Program-made: the position numbers and the translations under genes
Part shown: positions 1-7,232 of the stretch, one piece after another
Numbering within the stretch: position 1 is the stretch's first letter
Layout: each line of letters starts with the position of its first letter
NCBI GenBank assembly: GCA_903231505.1
Contig: CAFBRK010000344.1
Coordinates: 1-64,000 of the forward strand
Length of the DNA stretch: 64,000 nucleotides
Direction: 5' to 3'
Source of the DNA: Olavius algarvensis associated proteobacterium Delta 3
Lineage (GTDB): Bacteria > Desulfobacterota > Desulfobacteria > Desulfobacterales > CAFBRK01
The notes under the pieces: model-generated
Databases searched by the model: none
Seen by the model: only the letters and a program-made list of their open reading frames with translations
Told to the model about the DNA's origin: nothing

Positions 1-17
1 CTCAGATCGCAATTGAA

Positions 18-710
18 TCATGCTCCCATGTTGGTTGAAAGAGCATGCGTCATGGAGCTAAAGACGGCTCGATAAAACCGGTTCGGGCAACAGCCCGTTA
101 ACCTGTGAGCGCCGTTGTCCAGTGCCGTGACATCGACCAGAAAATGAAGTTCATCCATACGTGTCATCGTACCAAAGGTGAACCGGAACAGGCTCCCAAC
201 CGGAGGGGGTGTTCCTTGAATAACGGCTTTCGGCTGAGGGCTTTGGGTGTTTTGAAAAACAAGGGTAGGGGTGAATCGCTCCTGCACAAATTCACTGGTC
301 AACGATAACTGTTGGCACCACCCTCCCGGGTTGCGCGCCGCAATAAGAACAGGTGATGCCCCCGTGGTGATCGATTCAACCCCGGGCAGCAGGATTTTAC
401 CGGTCTTTGCTCGGCTGTAATCGACCGCCCGAACGACAAGGCAGCGTCGGCCCCCATTGGAGAAGAACATGTAAACGCTTTGGGGCAGAATACGGCCGTA
501 TCCCGCTCGACCGAAAAAATATTGGAATTCATCCCAGGACTCTATGGCGACCGGGGTTGCAATCGGTCCGCGTTCCGTGAGACCGACAAACGCGGCAACG
601 TCCATTCTGACATCCGCCGCAATCCCAGCCTGCAAGATGTCTTCATACACCCCGGGCGGCAGACCATAGCGCCATGGTGAGCCGGAATACGTGGCTTGAG
701 AGATTGCCAT
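18..710 (-). CDS. Short sheath-like protein of a contractile injection system (possibly truncated)
   Basis: 230 aa. The N-terminus has the tail-sheath pattern PPGVYEDI, then AAFVGLTERGP, a DEFQYFFG block and SNGGRRCLVVR, all matched in order by the 619-aa sheath two genes upstream. The family's C-terminal sheath domain, which makes the inter-subunit handshake, is absent. The last 25 or so residues (after LTG, about residue 205) no longer look like a sheath, and all three reading frames meet stops in the last 70 bases. Either this is a frameshifted gene or a real short sheath-domain protein. It follows the tube gene by 24 nt on the same strand, as second sheath paralogues do in Afp/PVC-like clusters. 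Confidence 0.75.
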   Translation of the reverse strand: MAISQATYSGSPWRYGLPPGVYEDILQAGIAADVRMDVAAFVGLTERGPIATPVAIESWDEFQYFFGRAGYGRILPQSVYMFFSNGGRRCLVVRAVDYSRAKTGKILLPGVESITTGASPVLIAARNPGGWCQQLSLTSEFVQERFTPTLVFQNTQSPQPKAVIQGTPPPVGSLFRFTFGTMTRMDELHFLVDVTALDNGAHRLTGCCPNRFYRAVFSSMTHALSTNMGA

Positions 711-734
711 CGGTCAAGTAAAGGTCAATTGATA

Positions 735-1196
735 TTATTCGTAGGAGATATCATCGCAAACAAGAGTCAATTCCTCCATCGCCACATCGCTGCCTCCGGC
801 TGCAGTTAGCGTGGGTCCGGTCCACTTCGACGGTCGGGCATTTTCAAGAGACCAGGTGGCCACAACTTCTTCCTTACTCCTATCCTCAGAATACAAATGG
901 ATAGTCACCGTGGCTTTTGCTGCTTGACTGCCCTTGCGCACAGCATCAGTCCACTTAAATAGATCCTCACGGCCGATAAGCCCGCGTTTTAAGGTCACTT
1001 CGCCGCTCTTATAGGTCAATGGGATCTTCCGCGGACGGTTTTTATCTTCCGTGCCCTCGCGATAATCGGCATAGGTAATCTCCGTATTTAATCCGGAGAC
1101 CTCCGAAAAACCGGCATGAATCGTGTCGCCAGAGGCGATTGTAAACAACACCTTGTAGTTAAACGGACCATATGGATCGAAGCGTTCTTTCGGCAT
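735..1196 (-). CDS. Phage tail tube protein (T4 gp19-like, Afp1/Afp5 type)
   Basis: 153 aa, normal length for the T4 gp19/Hcp-like tube family. Visible features are the start DPYGPFNYKVLF, the central SEVSGLNTEITYADYREG segment (the EVSGL signature is typical), and a C-terminal WSLENARPSKWTGP strand pair. The protein is expected to stack as hexameric rings forming the inner tube, through which cargo is loaded. It lies 30 nt after the sheath gene, the usual sheath-tube order. The minus-strand start ATG is preceded by AGGAG-type sequence (AAGAAAGGAGCC). Confidence 0.9.
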   Translation of the reverse strand: MPKERFDPYGPFNYKVLFTIASGDTIHAGFSEVSGLNTEITYADYREGTEDKNRPRKIPLTYKSGEVTLKRGLIGREDLFKWTDAVRKGSQAAKATVTIHLYSEDRSKEEVVATWSLENARPSKWTGPTLTAAGGSDVAMEELTLVCDDISYE

Positions 1197-1226
1197 AGCG
1201 GCTCCTTTCTTGGGAGGGACGGCAGG

Positions 1227-3086
1227 TTAGATGATCGATGCATCTGCGGTCCACTGACCGATGCGGAAAATGACATATTCAGCCGGTTTGGTTGGTGCCA
1301 CCCCGATCAAACACACCAACCGGCCGTTATCCAGATCCGACTGAGACATGGTGGAGCGGTCACATCGCACGAAGAACGCCTCTTCACTTGTTGCTCCCAT
1401 CAGGGCTCCTGTGCGCCAGACCTCCGTCAAGAATGAACTAATCGTTAAACGGATCCGCAACCAAAGTTCTATATTGTTCGGTTCAAAAACTGCCCATTGC
1501 GTACCCCGATCGATTGAGTGCTCTAAAAAAATGAATAATCTCCGAACGTTAAGATACGTCCACTCTGGATCAGAACTAATTGTTCGGGCCCCCCAGACCC
1601 GATAGCCGCGACCTTCAAAAAAGCGCAGACAGTTGATGCCTTCCGGATTTAGCACGTCTTGCATGCCCTTGTTTACGTTACGGCTGAAACGCAAAACGCC
1701 ACGGACCACTTCATTGGCCGGCGCTTTATGAACACCCCGCTCGATGTCTGACCGTGCGTAAATCCCCGCAATGGCGCCATCCGGGGGAAGGATGACGGTA
1801 TCCCGTCCTTGACCGACAGCATTCAGCGGATTGGTGACCACAAGCCACGGATAATATAGCGCGGCGTATTTGCTATCGTGCTCTGCCCGAATACTGCCGA
1901 TTTGTGACTGATCGGCATTTTGATTGGCTGACAGAATTGCGAAGCGATATTTTAAATTCTCGCAATGGCTGATAATTGAATTCCGAACCGCTTGTCGATG
2001 ATTGGGATCTGTCAACCCGGCAGCACCCGGTGCAGCAACAATGGCGATATCCTCTTCTTCGGCCAGCGCATTCAATCCACGCGCGTCATGACCGTCACCA
2101 TCACCGTCGAATTCAGCAGGACTGCAAACTTGGCCGTCGCTGCCGCTTGAGAATGTCTGTTTCCGATTGTTACTCGCAAGAGCACTGGATAGAAAATCAA
2201 CTGCAAAATCCCTTTTTTGTTGGTCGCTCACAGGCACGGAGTCCAGTTCCAGAAAAACCAGCGCAGTTCGATCCGTTGGGGGCTCAATCCCATTGTCGGG
2301 ATCTTCGTGCCTCAGCACGCTCGCAATAGACACTTCGGAATTCGGGAAGGTCGATAATCCCTGGTAAATATCTTCACGACCTTGACACTGTACCGCGACG
2401 GTGAGTAGTATTTTTTGAACTGAGGCAACAGCCGCATCGATGTTGAGAACCTGGCCATTGCGATCCACTAATTCAAATTCGTTCGCATTATTCAATTGCG
2501 CGATGCGTATGTTTGCGGGAGTCAACGCGGCTGGTCCGCCTTGGGCGATTTCCCGTGGTTTTGCGCCGGTGCCATCGAACTCCACCATGTCGCCGGGTCG
2601 CAACCCTCTCAATTGACGGTTTCCCACCTGACCGATCAGCAAATTGCCGCTTCGAAAGCCGTTCACCTCAATGTTGATGGCATTGCCCAATGCCCCTGGG
2701 TAACGGGCTTTAAATCGTGCTGAGCCGCCTAGCATGTCATTTCCGCGGGCTCGATTCGCATCGACATCCTGGTCGTAATTACCGGTTGGGTTCATCGGCC
2801 TGAACACGCGCCCGACATAGACCCTTTGCCCGCCGTTATCGAAAAACAGTTTCACTGCGTGGGCCAGATAATTATTCACCAACGCGCCTTGAAGTGACAG
2901 TTGCTCTATACCTCCGAAATGGCGTTGAAACTCGTCAAAAGAGGTAACCAATACCGGTGCACCCTTGACCGGGCCGTAGCGACACTGACCCACAAAACCG
3001 GCAGTTGAGGTGGCAACCCCTTCAATGGATTTGGCGCGAAAGCTGGTTTCTTCGACATAAACACCCGGTGCAAGATATTCCGGCAT
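1227..3086 (-). CDS. Contractile tail sheath protein (eCIS type)
   Basis: 619 aa. N-terminal LAPGVYVEE and TSTAGFVGQ, then DEFQRHFGG and FFDNGGQRVYVGRV, are sheath hallmarks. The C-terminal third (from YPWLVVTNP through APANEVVRGV, LNPEGINCLRFF, VWGARTIS and LNVRRLFIFLEHSI) is the conserved Phage_sheath domain. The central insert of roughly 300 residues is larger than in minimal sheaths and is probably an outward-facing decoration domain. Contraction of this sheath drives the tube into a target. The start ATG follows AAGGAGATG-type ribosome binding sequence. It lies 18 nt downstream of the carboxypeptidase-regulatory-like gene. Confidence 0.93.
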   Translation of the reverse strand: MPEYLAPGVYVEETSFRAKSIEGVATSTAGFVGQCRYGPVKGAPVLVTSFDEFQRHFGGIEQLSLQGALVNNYLAHAVKLFFDNGGQRVYVGRVFRPMNPTGNYDQDVDANRARGNDMLGGSARFKARYPGALGNAINIEVNGFRSGNLLIGQVGNRQLRGLRPGDMVEFDGTGAKPREIAQGGPAALTPANIRIAQLNNANEFELVDRNGQVLNIDAAVASVQKILLTVAVQCQGREDIYQGLSTFPNSEVSIASVLRHEDPDNGIEPPTDRTALVFLELDSVPVSDQQKRDFAVDFLSSALASNNRKQTFSSGSDGQVCSPAEFDGDGDGHDARGLNALAEEEDIAIVAAPGAAGLTDPNHRQAVRNSIISHCENLKYRFAILSANQNADQSQIGSIRAEHDSKYAALYYPWLVVTNPLNAVGQGRDTVILPPDGAIAGIYARSDIERGVHKAPANEVVRGVLRFSRNVNKGMQDVLNPEGINCLRFFEGRGYRVWGARTISSDPEWTYLNVRRLFIFLEHSIDRGTQWAVFEPNNIELWLRIRLTISSFLTEVWRTGALMGATSEEAFFVRCDRSTMSQSDLDNGRLVCLIGVAPTKPAEYVIFRIGQWTADASII

Positions 3087-3104
3087 GATTCATCTCCTTT
3101 TCAT

Positions 3105-3974
3105 TTATTGAACGATGATATCCCAACGAACCGAACGCTCCACGTGTACACTGAGGTTCGATGTGGCCTGGTCGGGCTCGCCATCCTTCAGGAAATGAAA
3201 GTTGTTCGCAGGTGTCCAGAAACTCTGAAATTCAAGGATGGTGAGTTGATCTATACTTGGTGGTAGAATCGAGAGCGCATCTTGCTCGGCGATTTCGTCA
3301 GCCCACGGGGCGATGAGCTGAAAAATTTCAACCGCTCTTATGATTTCAACGTGACGCTGATTCGTGCCGCCGATAATGATCCCTCTTTCTTGCGGAAAGA
3401 ATGCCAGATACATCCCATCAATGCCGGTGTATGTTCGGATCTTACCAACATTTCCATTCAGGCGTGTTTCAAATTCGAGCCATGAAAACGGCAATGGTCT
3501 CCCCTGGTCCTTCCGAACCTGCCCCCACACTGCGGCTTTCCCAGATGAAAGCGGGAATCGAAAATTATGACGCAATAATACTCGACGTTTGATCAGACCT
3601 TCGCTGCCCGGAGGGGGCGTGATCCCCCTCTCTAGCATTTCCTTTACATGGTAGCGTTCCGGTTTGACATCGATTTCCAATGCATAAGGCTGATAGTAGT
3701 TTTTTGGATCTTGAATAAAAATTCTTTGCTTTCCGACAGGTAGTTTTAAAAAGCCATATGTACTGGTGCTATCGTGAAAAATCGGGATTTCCGAGCTCTC
3801 CTGGGACCAAACGTGCAACCCTTGAACTGGTGATCCGGAAATATCCCGAGTGGTTTCAGGAGGAACGGCCGAAATAATTTCTGTGCCGTGATACTCGTTT
3901 ACTTCCAGGGCCAATATGCCGATTTGAACTCTCCGCTCGGGGGATGAAAATTCGGCACGTTCGACCAGATTCAT
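3105..3974 (-). CDS. Carboxypeptidase-regulatory-like protein of the injection cluster
   Basis: 289 aa, no signal peptide or membrane segment. The N-terminal half has beta-rich stretches (STYGFLKLPVGKQRIFIQDP) and the middle has GKAAVWGQVRKDQGRPLPFSWLEFET followed by YTGIDGMYLAFFPQ. This resembles the Ig-like CarboxypepD_reg fold seen in eCIS and phage accessory proteins. Its start ATG overlaps the stop of the DUF4255 gene (ATGA), so the two are translationally coupled. It probably belongs to the particle (cap, spike or sheath adaptor). No exact family is recognised, and the role is inferred from context only. Confidence 0.6.
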   Translation of the reverse strand: MNLVERAEFSSPERRVQIGILALEVNEYHGTEIISAVPPETTRDISGSPVQGLHVWSQESSEIPIFHDSTSTYGFLKLPVGKQRIFIQDPKNYYQPYALEIDVKPERYHVKEMLERGITPPPGSEGLIKRRVLLRHNFRFPLSSGKAAVWGQVRKDQGRPLPFSWLEFETRLNGNVGKIRTYTGIDGMYLAFFPQERGIIIGGTNQRHVEIIRAVEIFQLIAPWADEIAEQDALSILPPSIDQLTILEFQSFWTPANNFHFLKDGEPDQATSNLSVHVERSVRWDIIVQ

Positions 3975-4537
3975 ATGCTCGCTCCCGGAACGTAGATGTT
4001 TGTATAGGTTTCAACGTACGGTGTTTCGTGTTTTTCAATGGCGGTCAATCGCACGGGCCGGATGAGATAGGGGATAGATAGATGATAGGCTGGTTCGAAG
4101 GAGTCCCACAGTCTCAGTATATCTTCATTGGTCATTGACTCCATACAAATTCGAATTGCATCAGTATCTCTCCAAATTGCATTTTCGGCCAGAAGACTTC
4201 CTGATATAATGGCAAATTCATCCAATATCTCGATACAGCGACTCAACATAAGATGCTCGCCAATAGCGTTACCGGACCACACTGTTAGAATATAATGTAG
4301 ATGCAATCCTAACGCGACTGAGGCAGCTGTGTCTTCAGTCGGTGAATATTCGTAATGTCTTCGCGATGCGTCAACATCAATTCGATAAAGGAATAGCGAA
4401 ACATGGTTGACAGTTTTAGGTTTAAAATCTTCGGTGGTAAAGACTCTGAAGGAGAAACCGTCCAGACCGCCGTATTTCTCCAAGTATTTCATTTCCAATA
4501 GATTTCTGAGGGAAGAACTGACTCCGTCGAGTGTCAT
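3971..4537 (-). CDS. DUF4255 tail terminator-like protein (Afp16/Pvc16 family)
   Basis: 188 aa, normal length for DUF4255. The family pattern is clear: an N-terminal helix (SSSLRNLLEMKYLEK), VNHVSLFLYRIDVDASRRH, then LGLHLHYILTVWSGNAIGEHLMLSRCIEIL, and a C-terminal strand ending with a polar tail. Family members such as Afp16 cap the tube and set sheath length. It lies 50 nt after the DUF3467 gene and its stop overlaps the next start by 4 nt. Placing the terminator gene first in the operon is a known eCIS arrangement. Confidence 0.85.
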   Translation of the reverse strand: MTLDGVSSSLRNLLEMKYLEKYGGLDGFSFRVFTTEDFKPKTVNHVSLFLYRIDVDASRRHYEYSPTEDTAASVALGLHLHYILTVWSGNAIGEHLMLSRCIEILDEFAIISGSLLAENAIWRDTDAIRICMESMTNEDILRLWDSFEPAYHLSIPYLIRPVRLTAIEKHETPYVETYTNIYVPGASI

Positions 4538-4587
4538 GAATACATCCTATGGATAGAAATACTTATGGCTGTGTTATATTCGGTACT

Positions 4588-4845
4588 TTATCTGTCGGAG
4601 TCCTGCTGAATTTCGCCAAATTTTAATTCGTATTCATCGACCGTTGCTTGGAGCGCCGACAACAGCGATTTTGCGTACGATGGATGTGTTATTATTCTGC
4701 CGCAAAGCTCCGCCTGGTCGTTTTCGGGATAGTACTGACCGTAAACGATTATGAATTCAGCGGAGTTGTAGCCAATTTTGAAAAAGTTGGCGTATCTTCC
4801 TTCGACGGCATTCTCATTCCTGGAAGATGTTCTTTCCGGGCCCAT
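4588..4845 (-). CDS. DUF3467 family protein, first gene of the injection operon
   Basis: 85 aa. It matches the DUF3467 pattern: GRYANFFKIGYNSAEFIIVYGQYYPE, then CGRIITHPSYAKSLLSALQ and a final helix ending FGEIQQD. The family has no known function and often occurs as a stand-alone small cytoplasmic protein. Here it opens the operon, about 55 nt downstream of the predicted transcription start of a sigma-54 promoter. A GTGAGGT ribosome-binding site lies 6 nt before the ATG. It may be a chaperone or regulator of particle assembly, which is inference. Confidence 0.8.
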   Translation of the reverse strand: MGPERTSSRNENAVEGRYANFFKIGYNSAEFIIVYGQYYPENDQAELCGRIITHPSYAKSLLSALQATVDEYELKFGEIQQDSDR

Positions 4846-4910
4846 CCAAACCTCACTCTAAGTAATTGATGCGCTCGCATTTGAAAGTGAGCCCAACTTC
4901 AATCTCTCTA

Positions 4911-4926
4911 AGCAATAGTAGTGCCA
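4911..4926 (-). promoter_or_regulatory. Sigma-54 (RpoN) promoter of the contractile injection operon
   Basis: Read on the minus strand the site is TGGCACTACTATTGCT. It has TGGCAC at -24, TTGCT at -12 and the fixed 4-base gap, one base (T for G) off the consensus TGGCACG-N4-TTGCW. The predicted start is near 4900, leaving a leader of about 55 nt before the DUF3467 gene. A sigma-54 activator gene lies immediately upstream on the same strand. Confidence 0.85.
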
Positions 4927-5279
4927 TGAATCGCGGTCGGATCTTTTGACCTTCATAGGTGTTGGAAATCAGAGGTGTTTGCTACCTTGTCGGCGGGAAA
5001 CAGTGCACTGCAGCATTTATTAGGAATGCGGATCGAATGTTACAGTCATAGAGAGAAGTTTATATCCGGCTCCGGGATGATAAAGGAAAGCAAATAACTG
5101 GATAGATCCCCAAAGACTTGAAATAATGACATTTGTTTATAAGAGTGGAGGAAAAGAAGGAGTTGAATATAATGCAGAGGAGAGATGTTACATTTTGAAG
5201 TGACGGTGTTACGTGGAAATAAAGAGCACCTTATCGTATGCGGCAGGTCGTGAGCTACGCCAACATTGAAGGGGGATGT
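4927..5279. other. 353-bp intergenic region between sigma-54 activator gene and its likely target promoter
   Basis: No gene is seen. The stretch is AT-richer than its flanks and would be where activator binding sites (80-200 bp upstream of the promoter) should lie. Short motifs such as GTTACA, TGTTACATT and GTGTTACGTG recur between 5039 and 5215, but no clean dyad was identified. Confidence 0.4.
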
Positions 5280-6623
5280 TTATCGTGCAGACTTCCGATT
5301 TTCGACGATTCGATATTTCGTGATCTTGCGGTAGAGGGTCATGCGTGACCAGTTGAGCTTGGCCGCGGCGGTGCTCTTGTTCCAATTGGTTTCCATAAGC
5401 GCCGTGAGAATACGCTTGCGTTCATCAGAAGGTGCATGCTGATGTTTCGTGAGTTTCTGTTTCAGATGCGTCGGCAAATCGACGTAATCGATGTGTCCCT
5501 CGGGGAGGTTGATAAACGCCCCTTCGAGAACATTCATCAGTTCGCGAACATTTCCCGGCCAATTGTAGCGCATCAGCAGTTGCAGGACATCTTTTTTCAG
5601 ACCCTGAACATTTCGTTTGAATTTTCGGTTGAACATTTTAATGCCGTGGGCAATCAGTTCCGGAATGTCCTCCCGGCGCTGCCGCAGGGGCAGCATGTCC
5701 ACCCTGGCAACGTTGAGCCGATAGTACAGATCTTCCCGGAATTTACCTTCCGAAATGAGCTCCTCAGGTTCTAAATTCGTTGCGGCAATGACCCTGATAT
5801 CCAGGGCGGTGGATGATTTTGCCCCCAGGGGCTGAACCTCCTTCATCTCGACACTTCGCAATATCTTTGCCTGGGTGTACATCGACATCTCGCCAATCTC
5901 GTCCAGGAAAATGCTGCCACCGTTTGCCAGTTCGAACTTACCCGGCATGTTGGCCACGGCTCCGGTGAAAGCCCCTTTGCTGTATCCGAACAACTCGCTC
6001 TCCACCAACGTGTCGGGAAGGGAAGCGCAGTTGACGCAAACGAACGGTTTGCGATGTCGTGGACCCTGAACGTGGATGTATTTTGCCGCCAGCTCCTTGC
6101 CGGTGCCGGTCTCGCCGGTGATCAGTACAGTGCTGTCGGTCGATGCCACCTTTGACAGGTACGCCTTTACGCCGCGCATGGGCGGGCTTTCCCCAATCAT
6201 ATCCTTTGGCGGATTGAAATCGGGAAACACGATATTGTCTACCGGGGAATCCTTTCCTGGATCATCACTCAGTATCTTCCGTATTCGATCCACAAAATCA
6301 TCGGCAGCAAGCGGGGCTGTAAAATAATCGGTTATCCCCGCCCTGAACGCCCTGATGACCCGGGATTCCGAGCTATGCCGCGTGATCAGAACTAGCGGGA
6401 TATGTCTGTCCCTCTTTCGGATATAGTGTATCGTCTTAAGTGAATCTTCGGCCTCCCCCAGACAGCAACCGATGATCAGAAGATCCGGTTTCTGGCGCCG
6501 TAATAGACGGAAGGCGCGGGCTTTTTCCGGAATCTCGATGACCTCGAAGCCATGCCGCCCTAACAGATATTTTACGCCGCGCCGTAACCTTTCATCGCCT
6601 TCTGTGATTAGAATTGACGTCAT
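5280..6623 (-). CDS. Sigma-54-dependent transcriptional activator with degenerate receiver (NtrC family)
   Basis: 447 aa. Residues 1-120 form a receiver-like domain, about 145-380 an AAA+ domain and about 405-447 a Fis-type helix-turn-helix. The AAA+ part has Walker A GETGTGKE, the sigma-54-contacting GAFTGA loop (in YSKGAFTGAV), and the R-finger region DLYYRLNV. The receiver has the acidic pair and the Thr, but Gly replaces the phospho-acceptor Asp (LIIGCC) and Ala replaces the conserved Lys (FTAPL, normally TKP). Control by phosphorylation is therefore unlikely. A GGAGG site sits 9 nt before the ATG. The most obvious target is the adjacent sigma-54 promoter of the injection operon. Confidence 0.92.
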   Translation of the reverse strand: MTSILITEGDERLRRGVKYLLGRHGFEVIEIPEKARAFRLLRRQKPDLLIIGCCLGEAEDSLKTIHYIRKRDRHIPLVLITRHSSESRVIRAFRAGITDYFTAPLAADDFVDRIRKILSDDPGKDSPVDNIVFPDFNPPKDMIGESPPMRGVKAYLSKVASTDSTVLITGETGTGKELAAKYIHVQGPRHRKPFVCVNCASLPDTLVESELFGYSKGAFTGAVANMPGKFELANGGSIFLDEIGEMSMYTQAKILRSVEMKEVQPLGAKSSTALDIRVIAATNLEPEELISEGKFREDLYYRLNVARVDMLPLRQRREDIPELIAHGIKMFNRKFKRNVQGLKKDVLQLLMRYNWPGNVRELMNVLEGAFINLPEGHIDYVDLPTHLKQKLTKHQHAPSDERKRILTALMETNWNKSTAAAKLNWSRMTLYRKITKYRIVENRKSAR

Positions 6624-7232
6624 CGTGCATCCTCCGGACTGTTGCCGATACGACGATGTCAGACCTCAAGCCCGGATATGACCGGGTGTGGCAACCTTCA
6701 TGGGATGACCGGGCTCTTGATTTCCATCGATTCAAATAACAGAAATATCAACCTGCCCGTTTGCAGTAGAGAACCTCAATCGAGAGGATAACAATGTTGC
6801 GGTCAGCAATAGGACGCCCCGTGCCGATACTGAGTGAATTTGAAATCACTGTTTGGTATCGAACGTGCCGTCAAATAATCCGTAAAACGGATTCACCTGC
6901 AACCGAGCAACTACGAGGAAGCAGAGTTTCACAACAGGAGCAGAACATTGGGGTGAAAAAATCAGGGGGCTGAGTCAAATGCCGCAGGGTAAATCAAATT
7001 CGCTTTAAGGAACAGATCTCAGAGGTGGAAAGACTGTTTGGAAACAGGAAACCCCATTCCGTGATGGAAACTTAAAGACCTGAGTTTGTTTTGCGTTTTG
7101 TGCCGGCTGATCGTTCGAAAAGAGGATTTATTTAGAATCGGTACACATATTTTCTTATTCACTGCAACCCCACATGTCAAGGCAAAACTGTAACAACTTG
7201 TTTTTTATACAATTATTTAACAGTCAGAAAGG
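6624..7232. other. 609-bp intergenic region, nothing recognised
   Basis: No convincing gene or known RNA is seen. A short GACCGGG motif repeats around 6680-6712. The stretch holds the promoter of the activator gene and the 3' end of the glycogen phosphorylase transcript. Confidence 0.4.
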
